Shown here piece by piece: positions 43,219 through 51,686 of a stretch of DNA of 64,000 bases (positions are counted from its first letter, which is position 1; each line of letters opens with the position of its first letter). The notes under the pieces were generated by a model. That model searched no databases. It saw nothing but the letters and a program-made list of their open reading frames with translations, and had not been told where the DNA came from. Source of the DNA: UBA1858 sp965262455 (GTDB lineage Bacteria; Pseudomonadota; Gammaproteobacteria; UBA4575); contig CBDHFH010000008.1 of assembly GCA_965262455.1 (NCBI GenBank), forward strand, positions 620,001-684,000, in the 5' to 3' direction. The translations under genes and the position numbers were made by a program.

Positions 43219-43569
43219 TTGGATCGTCCCTTGCAAAAATCCAAACCCCCACAAAATCGAGCGCGCACAAGCTCTCGGCAACGTAGTCAATCTAATACGA
43301 CTACACCAGGTCAACAAAAAAGCGAAAAAACTCGCGAACGACGCAAGAAGTCCTCAGAACGTCGCCATAGCGATAGCATCACCCAATTTCCCATCATTAC
43401 TACTCAGGGCATATGCGTTCGCAAAGAACGAAGAAAAATACCTGAGCGCAGAATGTCAAATATCGTTGTTAAAGAAACGGTGATGAATGAAGAAGTGTTT
43501 GAAACGTTATTTTCAGGTTATTTAGCTTATAAAGAACGCATGAGGTTAATTAAAAAGTTAAATAACTAG
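43219..43569 (+). CDS. Arg-rich small protein of unknown function (paralogue 2)
   Basis: A 116-residue frame whose residues 40-105 repeat the neighbour's pattern: ERRKKSSERR ... QFPIITTQGICVRKERRK ... PERRMSNIVVKETV. An extra N-terminal 40 residues are Ser/Gln/Arg-rich and low-complexity. The start is uncertain: only TTG codons (43219, 43231) are available after an upstream stop and no good ribosome site is visible. The 3' end overlaps the convergent gspN by 12 bp. Function unknown; very basic, so nucleic-acid binding is possible. Confidence 0.5.
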   Translation: MDRPLQKSKPPQNRARTSSRQRSQSNTTTPGQQKSEKTRERRKKSSERRHSDSITQFPIITTQGICVRKERRKIPERRMSNIVVKETVMNEEVFETLFSGYLAYKERMRLIKKLNN

Positions 43570-44289
43570 CTTTCCATTATGCAATATACGTCTGGATCCA
43601 TCAGCTTGCTGGTCTCCGATAAACTGCATACCATTGACAACAGCTTCGCTAGATTGATTATTTTGTTTGATATTCATGTCTAATTCATAAGACATATCAT
43701 GGAATAACTGCGCATTGCCTAACAAGTCTATATGGCCTTGTTGATTTGAAATGCGAACTAGTGTGTGAGCGTCTTGCGGCTCAAATACAGATTTCAAATC
43801 GCCAAGTAATACTCTCAACACACCATTAACTGATAGAGATGTAAACTGCACATCGCCATCTATAGTCTGAATGCGGTTATTGTCGATTGATAATTTTTCA
43901 AGATCAATTTGAAAATCACCTGCCAGGGTGATGCCATGCCTATCGAGTAATGAATTAAGTACATGTGCACTACCTGAGGCACGTAAATTTTCCAACACAG
44001 TTTTTTTTCTTAGTTGCAAGGAAAAATCACTACTCATCTCATGATTACTTTGCTCAATATCGGCGCATAGTTTCAATGCAAGAAAACATCCAGGTTTTAT
44101 TTTCCATTTAAGTGACCCTAAATTCACTTGATCAATTGTGAAAGAAGTGGCAGAGCCTTCCCAAATATTGCCGTTAAAGCTATTTGCTTCAATATGGCGA
44201 GGAAGAAGTTTAGACGCAATACTTGCAGGTATAGTCAGTAATATTGTTAATAAGAATGCAATAAAGCCTAAAAAGATATACTTCTTCAT
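43558..44289 (-). CDS. gspN: Type II secretion protein N
   Basis: A 243-residue protein with one N-terminal membrane segment (about 4-26), then a periplasmic beta domain beginning LLPRHIEANSFNGNIWEGSA, typical of GspN. The conserved LGSLKWKIKPGCFLALKLC segment is present. GspN is an optional component of the type II secretion inner-membrane platform. The ATG overlaps the gspM stop, so it is the last gene of the operon. It overlaps the convergent Arg-rich gene by 12 bp. Confidence 0.85.
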   Translation of the reverse strand: MKKYIFLGFIAFLLTILLTIPASIASKLLPRHIEANSFNGNIWEGSATSFTIDQVNLGSLKWKIKPGCFLALKLCADIEQSNHEMSSDFSLQLRKKTVLENLRASGSAHVLNSLLDRHGITLAGDFQIDLEKLSIDNNRIQTIDGDVQFTSLSVNGVLRVLLGDLKSVFEPQDAHTLVRISNQQGHIDLLGNAQLFHDMSYELDMNIKQNNQSSEAVVNGMQFIGDQQADGSRRILHNGKLVI

Positions 44290-44771
44290 GATCTTCTCAA
44301 TATAAGACGTGCTTTCACGATGCCTGCTTTTTCCAGCTTAGTGATGTTTGCTTCAGTTACTTTAACATTACTGTTTTTATCTAACTGGCCTAACATGGTG
44401 GACAATGCATCAAAATCTATTTCATCAATCCACACAGTGGCACCATGAGGACCATCTGGTTGAATCTGTTTAATCGCCGAACGCAACCCTAAACGATTAG
44501 CCAGGCTATCAACGATAGCCAGTAAAGATCGTTTACTATCGGAGCGTAATGCATTGGGATTAGTCAGTTTAAGCTGTTTGACTTCAGTGCTTTTTGTTTG
44601 CATCCAGGCAAGTAGTTGCTGATTATTTTCAACTTGCATTTTTCTATCATCTCGTGCCTTGTTTAATGGTGCCCAAGCCAACGAATAGAATAAAAATATG
44701 CCGACAACAATAGCAGCTATGAGAACAAAATTTTGCTCTCTAGTTTGTAAATTATTCCACCAATCTCTCAT
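44286..44771 (-). CDS. gspM: Type II secretion protein M
   Basis: A 161-residue bitopic inner-membrane protein: N-terminus MRDWWNNLQTREQ, a membrane helix at about 15-35, then a periplasmic ferredoxin-like domain. WWNNL-REQ and the SLLAIVDSLANRLGL segment match GspM. It pairs with GspL, encoded just upstream (3 bp), in the assembly platform. Confidence 0.87.
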   Translation of the reverse strand: MRDWWNNLQTREQNFVLIAAIVVGIFLFYSLAWAPLNKARDDRKMQVENNQQLLAWMQTKSTEVKQLKLTNPNALRSDSKRSLLAIVDSLANRLGLRSAIKQIQPDGPHGATVWIDEIDFDALSTMLGQLDKNSNVKVTEANITKLEKAGIVKARLILRRS

Positions 44772-44774
44772 GAT

Positions 44775-45995
44775 TTACTCCGACACCATCATGCGTGCTA
44801 ACACATAGTCATCAACTGTTTTAGCTGTTTTAAGCTCTGCATTAATATCTTTCGATTGTAATTTTGTTTTAACTGCTTCTAATATTTGGATATCTTTGGC
44901 TCTTATTTCCAATGAAAGTTGTTTGTTTTTATATTGAATATCAAGAATAGAGACATTAGGATTTTTATATAATTCATAGCCACTTTGATGTAAAAACTTT
45001 AAAAAATCAGCACTACTTGTTTGCGCACCACTTGAAGTTAACTTCTTGATACGTTGTTCCATTTGAACACGTGCATTAACTACTCTTTTCACATCTGGGA
45101 AGGTAGCTTTGAATACTTGATCAACTTGTTTAGTGAGTGATTCGTTTAATTTATTATATCGATTGTATTCAATTGTAGTGTGAAGCATGGAAACAGCCAC
45201 CCACACTGCGGCTAACGCGGCAGCGATTTTCCAAGGACGAATTGTTTTATGTGTTTTGTCTGCTTTTGCATAACTGCCTTGAAGCAAATTAATACATGAC
45301 TCACTGGAAAATCCTTTGATAAATGCGCTGGGCGACCAAAAATCATCAAGTTGCACATTTTCCAGCTTGGCAATTTCGTCAATCTGTTCATCAGGATGAC
45401 TATATACAATAATATTACTAGGCGGTTGTTCTTGTTCGCTGACTGCGATTTGCATGAATTCAGAAAAATCAGCAACATCACAAGCAAATCCATTCCAATC
45501 GCTGGTTCTTGCTATTAGGTGCCCATCATCAATGCATAAAGTCCAGTGTTGTTCCGAGTATTCCAGTCCGTATACATCAGCAGTGATAATATCGGGGAGA
45601 ATATTAACGTTGCTGAGAATTTTAATCAGATGGTCTAAATGTGCTTTTGAAATAACTGCAACTGGAATTTCTCTGTTTTCAGTTCGTTTGCCTAATGCAA
45701 AATGTAAGTCCTCGATATCCTGTGTTAAATCATCTTCTAGGGCAAATGGAATCGCTTTTTCAAGTTGCTTCTTGTTTTTTGTTTGCACTGCAACACAGCC
45801 TAGATAGAGTTGTTCAATCGGCAATAAAATAATAACACGTCTATCTTGTATGAGTTCTGCAGCATTAGATAATTTTACAGTGCCACAATCATTTGCCTCG
45901 GTGGCATCTGTTTCCAGTACCCATCGTACTGACGTGTCTTCATCAATTACACGGCTATCAGCATCAGCAAAAAATCTTAAAAATAATGTTTCCAT
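44775..45995 (-). CDS. gspL: Type II secretion protein L
   Basis: A 406-residue protein with a cytoplasmic actin-like domain (residues 1-240, containing RRVIILLPIEQLYLG-like and IPFALEDDLTQDIEDLHFALG), a single membrane helix (about 258-275) and a periplasmic domain. GspL recruits the GspE ATPase to the membrane platform with GspM. Length matches the family. It lies 31 bp after gspK and 3 bp before gspM. Confidence 0.9.
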   Translation of the reverse strand: METLFLRFFADADSRVIDEDTSVRWVLETDATEANDCGTVKLSNAAELIQDRRVIILLPIEQLYLGCVAVQTKNKKQLEKAIPFALEDDLTQDIEDLHFALGKRTENREIPVAVISKAHLDHLIKILSNVNILPDIITADVYGLEYSEQHWTLCIDDGHLIARTSDWNGFACDVADFSEFMQIAVSEQEQPPSNIIVYSHPDEQIDEIAKLENVQLDDFWSPSAFIKGFSSESCINLLQGSYAKADKTHKTIRPWKIAAALAAVWVAVSMLHTTIEYNRYNKLNESLTKQVDQVFKATFPDVKRVVNARVQMEQRIKKLTSSGAQTSSADFLKFLHQSGYELYKNPNVSILDIQYKNKQLSLEIRAKDIQILEAVKTKLQSKDINAELKTAKTVDDYVLARMMVSE

Positions 45996-46026
45996 ATTTG
46001 TTAAATTCTAATACTGGTAATTATGT

Positions 46027-46959
46027 TTATATTTCTGGGACACGATTAATGACTTTAATGCTTGAATTGTTAAGTCTATTCATAATGCTTCTATTTTTAA
46101 TAAAACTATTCCCGATCCTAACTTCTGAGTTAAGACTAAAGTAACTGCTTTCTGTTGATAAGCCTTGTAAATTCACTGTTAGGCCTTGAAGAAATGGGTG
46201 AGTGGCAAATTCTTGAATATTTTCAAACGCCGTATCATCACGTTCTTCAACCATACTTTCTGCATTTGCTATGCCCAAATCAGGGATCACGGCCGCGATG
46301 ACATCCGCTTTTGCAGTATTAACGTTCACTGCAGTATTCTCTGGTAAAGCGGTCAGAAAAGGAGAAATATCATCATAGATCTCCTGACTTATGCCTTTAA
46401 CTAAGCGTAGCTCTGAAATATGTTGCATGGTCTGATTGGCAGTCAAATAAGGGTATTCTAGTCCAGTATAATAGTCATCTTCGGCGCCATTCGGAGGTAT
46501 AGCCTCGACATTTGGGTCCATCCAGTCGATGACTGCCTGTACGATAGATGGATCATGTTGTCTGAGGGTAAATAGGGTTTCAAGTCGTGTGCGGGTGAGT
46601 ATATCGACCTCTCCAGTAGAAATGAGGTTATTGATATTGATTTTTCCCTGTTCATCCTCGATTTTACCCGAAATATATCCGCCAGGCAGTGGCAGTGCAG
46701 GTAACTCAGTTGCCCATGCTTCACTGTTATGATCATAGGAATTCTCATCATCATCGAGATCCCTGGCCAACACAACCTTCGCCCATGCTTCTCCACCATG
46801 TAAGTATGACCAAACTTGACTTCCAAATACGACATTTTCAGTGCGTCTGATTGATAAATGATGATTTGCTGCAATTGAAGTGGCCGCTATCACTGCCAGC
46901 GTCAACACTAAAATGGCAGTGAGTAGTGCGATACCCCTTTGAGAAGAATAGGTTTTCAA
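46027..46959 (-). CDS. gspK: Type II secretion minor pseudopilin K
   Basis: A 310-residue minor pseudopilin. The prepilin signal is QRG then IALLTAILVLTLAVIAATS, lacking Glu+5 as in all GspK. The large periplasmic domain includes DDEQGKININNL-like (EDEQGKININNLIS) and VNVNTAKADVIAAVIP, with conserved GspK alpha-domain features. It caps the GspH-I-J-K pseudopilus tip. The ATG overlaps the gspJ stop. Confidence 0.92.
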   Translation of the reverse strand: MKTYSSQRGIALLTAILVLTLAVIAATSIAANHHLSIRRTENVVFGSQVWSYLHGGEAWAKVVLARDLDDDENSYDHNSEAWATELPALPLPGGYISGKIEDEQGKININNLISTGEVDILTRTRLETLFTLRQHDPSIVQAVIDWMDPNVEAIPPNGAEDDYYTGLEYPYLTANQTMQHISELRLVKGISQEIYDDISPFLTALPENTAVNVNTAKADVIAAVIPDLGIANAESMVEERDDTAFENIQEFATHPFLQGLTVNLQGLSTESSYFSLNSEVRIGNSFIKNRSIMNRLNNSSIKVINRVPEI

Positions 46960-47564
46960 TTGGGCACCGTAAAGATTCGAGTTATTTTACCGAAGGGAAC
47001 GGTATTAAATGTCACAGATACTGCGCGTGGTAATCCTGCTTCGTTTGCACCAACGTTGATAGGAGGCCATTGATCTATCCAGTCATTGACAGGATTTAAA
47101 AACGCGATTTCAAATTCTTCAACTTGACTTAATAAAATAATTTCACGTGCATCTTCACTTATTGCACCATCAAGCCGATTCCAACTATGACGAATTAATT
47201 CTTCATCATCATCTTTGTATTCATAAGCCACACGTTGAAGATGACTTCTTAGTAATCCCGCTGGGTTGCGCCATCCACTATAAGTTAAACTCATAATAGA
47301 TTCACCATCTGATGAAAACGAAGGCTGTCGGTCACCATATTGATCGCGCACGGTCCGTGCAATAGCACGATTAATATCTTTTTCTAAATACTTTAACGTT
47401 AACTGAATAGATTTTATCTGCTCAGATTTTTCATTTAGGTCGCCTTGCCATTTAAGTATTGCATTTAACCCGCTGGATGCCATCACGCCAACAATCGCAA
47501 ACACGGCTAGTGCGACCACTATTTCAATTAGTGTAAATCCGTGATTGTTACTCTTACGCATCAT
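46956..47564 (-). CDS. gspJ: Type II secretion minor pseudopilin J
   Basis: A 202-residue minor pseudopilin with signal NHG / FTLIEIVVALAVFAIVG (Phe+1, Glu+5 present) and a beta-rich periplasmic domain containing LTYSGWRNPAGLLRSHLQRV, a typical GspJ segment. It is part of the tip complex with GspH, I and K. The start shares one base with the gspI stop and the end overlaps gspK, so it is translationally coupled. Confidence 0.92.
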   Translation of the reverse strand: MMRKSNNHGFTLIEIVVALAVFAIVGVMASSGLNAILKWQGDLNEKSEQIKSIQLTLKYLEKDINRAIARTVRDQYGDRQPSFSSDGESIMSLTYSGWRNPAGLLRSHLQRVAYEYKDDDEELIRHSWNRLDGAISEDAREIILLSQVEEFEIAFLNPVNDWIDQWPPINVGANEAGLPRAVSVTFNTVPFGKITRIFTVPN

Positions 47565-47956
47565 TAGTTATTGGTTTCAAAATAGGTCGGTAATAGGGAC
47601 ACTAATGTGGCATAAACCTGACTGTCATCATCCTCATATTTGCGGACTTCAATCTCGACACGTTGAATATCAGGGTCTTCTGTATCGACTAATACTTTAG
47701 TCCAATACCATTCAATGCCCGCAATTTCCTCTGAACCTGACGTTTCTTCACTTGCATCAGACTCAATATCTAACTCGTAAATCGCCATGGCATTTTGTGC
47801 CACCCATGTAGCAATTATTTTTTCATTTAAATACGCAGTATTGCGCGTGACAGTGGATACCGTCTTAATCGTTGCAGCCAAACCAAATGCAATCACTGCT
47901 ACCGCAACTATCACTTCGATAAGCGTAAATCCACGTGAGAATCTTTTGCTATTCAT
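47564..47956 (-). CDS. gspI: Type II secretion minor pseudopilin I
   Basis: A 130-residue minor pseudopilin with signal SRG / FTLIEVIVAVAVIAFG and a compact C-terminal domain (WVAQNAMAIYELD, then an acidic stretch and IEWYWTKVLVDTED), the pattern of GspI. It overlaps gspH and gspJ by one base each. Confidence 0.92.
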   Translation of the reverse strand: MNSKRFSRGFTLIEVIVAVAVIAFGLAATIKTVSTVTRNTAYLNEKIIATWVAQNAMAIYELDIESDASEETSGSEEIAGIEWYWTKVLVDTEDPDIQRVEIEVRKYEDDDSQVYATLVSLLPTYFETNN

Positions 47957-48456
47957 CAGGCATCAGCGAGCTCAAGCTCATACTCTCCAAGCTCGTTAAA
48001 ATTAATTTGATATGTCCAGTCTTTTAAGTCGGTTAAATCTAGTTGAAAAGGCGAGACCTCACCATCTGATGTAATGAATATTTGTGGTTTTTTCTTATCT
48101 TCTCTATCGAGCGTCACTTTCACGCCTTCGAGATATAAAACAAATTCCAGCCCTTCAGGCAGATCACGCTCGCGAAAAATTCGGTCGCCGGTGACTTGCA
48201 CCCAGCCAGCCTCATTGTAAGTATAAAAAGAGTAGCCTGACTCCCATACTGATAGTGCATAGTCTTGAGAATTAAATATGGCTTGCTCTTTTACTAGTTG
48301 TATCAGGGAAGCCACTCGTTCGCTGTGTTGTTTCATGCGCTTGACTTGTGGGTCACCAATACTAATTGTTGCAATAGTTAATACAAAACTGATAATCGCC
48401 ACCACAACGATGACTTCAAAAAGTGTAAATCCAAGTTGTGGCTTATAAGCTTTCAA
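47956..48456 (-). CDS. gspH: Type II secretion minor pseudopilin H
   Basis: A 166-residue minor pseudopilin with signal QLG / FTLFEVIVVVAIISFVL (Phe+1, Glu+5 kept) and a beta-domain containing VKMKQHSERVASLIQL-type sequence (RMKQHSERVASLIQLVKEQA), usual for GspH. It follows gspG by 8 bp and overlaps gspI. Confidence 0.91.
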   Translation of the reverse strand: MKAYKPQLGFTLFEVIVVVAIISFVLTIATISIGDPQVKRMKQHSERVASLIQLVKEQAIFNSQDYALSVWESGYSFYTYNEAGWVQVTGDRIFRERDLPEGLEFVLYLEGVKVTLDREDKKKPQIFITSDGEVSPFQLDLTDLKDWTYQINFNELGEYELELADA

Positions 48457-48464
48457 AATATACG

Positions 48465-48890
48465 CTAGTCAAGATCTAAGTTAGAGATGTCAGCATTGTA
48501 ATCTGTGCCGCCTGGCGCTCCGTCAGCACCCAGGGTATATAAATCATAGTCTCCCGTTTCACCTGGGCTGATGTATTGATAATCATTAAGCCATGGATCT
48601 TTCGGAAGTTTTGGAATATAGCCACCTTTCTGCCAATTTTTTGCTTCCTGACCAGTTGTTGGTTTTTCAACAAGCGCTTGCAGTCCCTGATCAGTTGTTG
48701 GGTAACGGAAGTTATCAACACGATACATTTGTAACGCACTTTCTAATGCACGGATATCTTGTTTGGCTTTAACTACACGTGATTTATCAACGTTACCGAT
48801 CACGTTAGGTGCAACAATTGACGCCAAAATGCCAAGAATGACTAACACAACAATGACTTCAATTAAGGTAAAACCCATTTGTTTTTTCAT
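48465..48890 (-). CDS. gspG: Type II secretion major pseudopilin G
   Basis: A 141-residue major pseudopilin, the main subunit of the type II piston. The signal is MKKQMG / FTLIEVIVVLVILGILASIV. The C-terminal domain has the diagnostic YPTTDQGLQALVEKP and DPWLNDYQYISPGE, and the calcium-site region GADGAPGGTDYNADISN. It lies 55 bp after gspF, a slightly larger gap than elsewhere in the operon. Confidence 0.96.
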   Translation of the reverse strand: MKKQMGFTLIEVIVVLVILGILASIVAPNVIGNVDKSRVVKAKQDIRALESALQMYRVDNFRYPTTDQGLQALVEKPTTGQEAKNWQKGGYIPKLPKDPWLNDYQYISPGETGDYDLYTLGADGAPGGTDYNADISNLDLD

Positions 48891-48945
48891 TTCAATTTCC
48901 TTCTAAACACATTACTAATATATTAATTTTGAACACTTTAAACAG

Positions 48946-50166
48946 TTAGCCAACCAACTGATTCATTTCAAACAATGGCAACATAATAGCTAATACGATC
49001 ATGAATACTAATCCACCCATGAATACAATCATCAGAGGTTCAAATAAGCTCAAAGTTGCAGAGATTATCGTTTTAAGTTCGCGCTCTTGTTGCGCAGCAG
49101 CACGTTCCAGCATTGATTCTAGATTACCCGTTGCTTCACCACTTGCAATTAGGTGAAGCGTCATTGGCGGGAAATGTTTTGATGTTTCTAACGAACCATG
49201 AATACTGGCTCCTTCGCGAACATTCACTGCAGCATCATTGACTGCTTTTTTCATGGGTAAATTTGGTATAACTTGAGAAGAAATCCTTAACGCCTCAAGT
49301 ACTGGGACGCCTGATGCAGTCAGGATACTCAATGTGCGCGCGAAGCGAGAGGTGTTTAAACCGCGGATCAACCTGCCCATAATAGGCATTTTTAGTTGCA
49401 ATGCATGCACTTTACTTTTGAATGTATGTGACTTCATTAAGTAACTAAAAGTAAATAGTCCACCAACAATGCCGATGATCCAATACCACCATGTCGCCCT
49501 AAGAAAATCACTGCAAGCCAATAGGATCCTGGTAGGTAAGGGCAACTCATTACCCAAGTCTGCAAATACTTCAACGACCTGTGGGACTACATAAGTAAGC
49601 AAGCCAACGACAACCGCAATGCATATGATTAATAAGATTACAGGGTAAACCAGTGCCGTTGTTACACTCTGCTGCATTTCTTGTCGACTTTCTGTGTAGT
49701 CGGCTAATCGCTCAAGTACTGGATCAAGGTGCCCAGATTTCTCCCCCGCAGAGACTGTTGCACGATATAAGTCTGGGAAGGTGGCTGGAAATTCTGCTAA
49801 ACCATTTTCTAAACTATGGCCTTCTGTGACTTTAGCACGCACACCTAATATTGTACGTGTCACATGAGATTTTTCTGATTGTTTGGCACTTGTTCTGAGT
49901 GCCTCTTCCAAGGGTGTTCCTGCTTGCAATAATGTAGCGAGTTGCCGCGTGAATAAAGCAAGCTCACTAGAGCTCATACGTTTGCCAAAAGAGAATAGGG
50001 GGCGTTTCTTAGAACTACGATCTTTCTGAGAAACAGGATTAATGTCTAAAGGTGTTAAACCTTGTGAACGCAGTACTTGACGCGCAGACTTTGGGCTATC
50101 GCCTTCGATAACTCCTTTTTTTTGGCGTCCTACATCATCAAGCGCACTATATTCAAAAGCAGGCAT
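48946..50166 (-). CDS. gspF: Type II secretion inner-membrane platform protein F
   Basis: A 406-residue polytopic protein with two GspF domains: FTRQLATLLQAGTPLEEALR (about residues 70-90) and FARTLSILTASGVPVLEALR (about 275-295), each followed by the usual helices, and three membrane segments (about 170-195, 220-240, 375-400). N-terminus MPAFEYSALDDVGRQKKG is classical. It lies 12 bp after gspE. Confidence 0.95.
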   Translation of the reverse strand: MPAFEYSALDDVGRQKKGVIEGDSPKSARQVLRSQGLTPLDINPVSQKDRSSKKRPLFSFGKRMSSSELALFTRQLATLLQAGTPLEEALRTSAKQSEKSHVTRTILGVRAKVTEGHSLENGLAEFPATFPDLYRATVSAGEKSGHLDPVLERLADYTESRQEMQQSVTTALVYPVILLIICIAVVVGLLTYVVPQVVEVFADLGNELPLPTRILLACSDFLRATWWYWIIGIVGGLFTFSYLMKSHTFKSKVHALQLKMPIMGRLIRGLNTSRFARTLSILTASGVPVLEALRISSQVIPNLPMKKAVNDAAVNVREGASIHGSLETSKHFPPMTLHLIASGEATGNLESMLERAAAQQERELKTIISATLSLFEPLMIVFMGGLVFMIVLAIMLPLFEMNQLVG

Positions 50167-50178
50167 GGTATTAGGCGC

Positions 50179-51678
50179 CTAGTTTTCTCGGGTGACGCGC
50201 ATTACTTCTTCTAAGGTCGTCTTTCCTTGGATTACTAAATTAATACCATCTTGACGAATGCTTGGTGAGAGCTTGCGTGCGTATTCTTCCAATTCTTGTT
50301 CGGCACCAATATCGTGAATCATGCTGCGGAAGGTATTATCTAGTGTTATAAACTCATATATGCCGGTACGACCGACATAGCCACTGTGATTGCAATTAGG
50401 ACAACCCTTCGCTGAATATATTGTTGGTGCCTCGGCAGCGCCGGAACCAAATTGGGACAGATTTAATTGTTCATATTCCATTGACGTTGCAGTATGAGGT
50501 TCTTTACATTCATTACATAACACTCTAACTAAACGTTGCGCTAACACGCCTGATAAACTTGAAGCTAATAAGAATGGTTCGACGCCCATATCGCGCATAC
50601 GTGTAATGGCACCCACTGCGGTGTTGGTGTGTAGGGTAGAAAACACCATGTGACCAGTTAAACTTGATTGCACTGCAATCTGAGCTGTTTCTAAATCACG
50701 AATCTCACCTACCATGACCACATCGGGATCCTGTCTCAGAATTGCACGTAAGCCACGTGCAAATGTCATATCCACTTTATTATTTACCTGAGTTTGTCCG
50801 ATCCCATCAAGAAAATACTCAATCGGATCCTCTACAGTTAAAATATTACGTGTCGATGTGTTCAACTCACTGAGTGCGGCATACAGCGTAGTCGTTTTCC
50901 CCGAACCGGTAGGTCCAGTGACAAGTATGATGCCATGAGGTTTAGTTATGATGTCTTTTAATCGTTTATGTAAATCTTCGGTTAAGCCAAGATGTGACAA
51001 GTCCAAGCGTCCCGCTTGTTTGTCTAACAAACGCATGACCACACGTTCACCATGACCAGAGGGCAGGGTAGACACACGCACATCCACCGGTCTGCCTGCT
51101 ACGCGTAATGAAATACGGCCATCTTGTGGAAGTCTTTTTTCAGCAATATCGAGATTCGCCATGACTTTAATTCTCGATACAATCAGTACGCCAGTATTCT
51201 TGGGCGGTTGTAAAACCTCTCTTAGTACGCCGTCTACTCTAAGACGAATAGATAAGCGTTGCTCAAATGTTTCAATATGAATATCAGAGGCATTTTCTCT
51301 AACTGCTTGTGTTAATAATGCGTTTAATAAGCGAATAATAGGCGCATCATCATCAGCTTCCATTAAATCCTGCGGTTCAGGTATGGAGTCTGCCAAGCTT
51401 TCTAAGTCTAAATCGTCTCCCAGATCTTCCATCATTGCTAGAGAACCATCAGCGCCGCTGTCATACACCTTAGTTAACAACTCATCAAATTCTTCTTCTT
51501 CGAGAGACTTGAATGCGATCGGAACACCAAGGAAACGTTGTATTTCCTTTATGGCATTCATTTTTACATTGGGACGCTGGAATACAATTATTCGACCATT
51601 AATTTCATTACCGACCAGGACACCATGTCTTTTTGCAAAGCTGTAAGGGGGTCGACGAGTTTCCATTGATGTTGCCAT
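50179..51678 (-). CDS. gspE: Type II secretion ATPase E
   Basis: A 499-residue cytoplasmic ATPase powering pseudopilus assembly. It has Walker A GPTGSGKTTTLY, Asp box TVEDPIEYFL, Walker B DPDVVMVGEIRD, His box GHMVFSTLHTNT and the tetracysteine zinc module (CNECK and CPNCNHSGYVGRTG). The N-terminal domain is standard in length. It follows gspD by 8 bp and precedes gspF by 12 bp. Confidence 0.96.
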   Translation of the reverse strand: MATSMETRRPPYSFAKRHGVLVGNEINGRIIVFQRPNVKMNAIKEIQRFLGVPIAFKSLEEEEFDELLTKVYDSGADGSLAMMEDLGDDLDLESLADSIPEPQDLMEADDDAPIIRLLNALLTQAVRENASDIHIETFEQRLSIRLRVDGVLREVLQPPKNTGVLIVSRIKVMANLDIAEKRLPQDGRISLRVAGRPVDVRVSTLPSGHGERVVMRLLDKQAGRLDLSHLGLTEDLHKRLKDIITKPHGIILVTGPTGSGKTTTLYAALSELNTSTRNILTVEDPIEYFLDGIGQTQVNNKVDMTFARGLRAILRQDPDVVMVGEIRDLETAQIAVQSSLTGHMVFSTLHTNTAVGAITRMRDMGVEPFLLASSLSGVLAQRLVRVLCNECKEPHTATSMEYEQLNLSQFGSGAAEAPTIYSAKGCPNCNHSGYVGRTGIYEFITLDNTFRSMIHDIGAEQELEEYARKLSPSIRQDGINLVIQGKTTLEEVMRVTREN

Positions 51679-51686
51679 GCGTGGTA

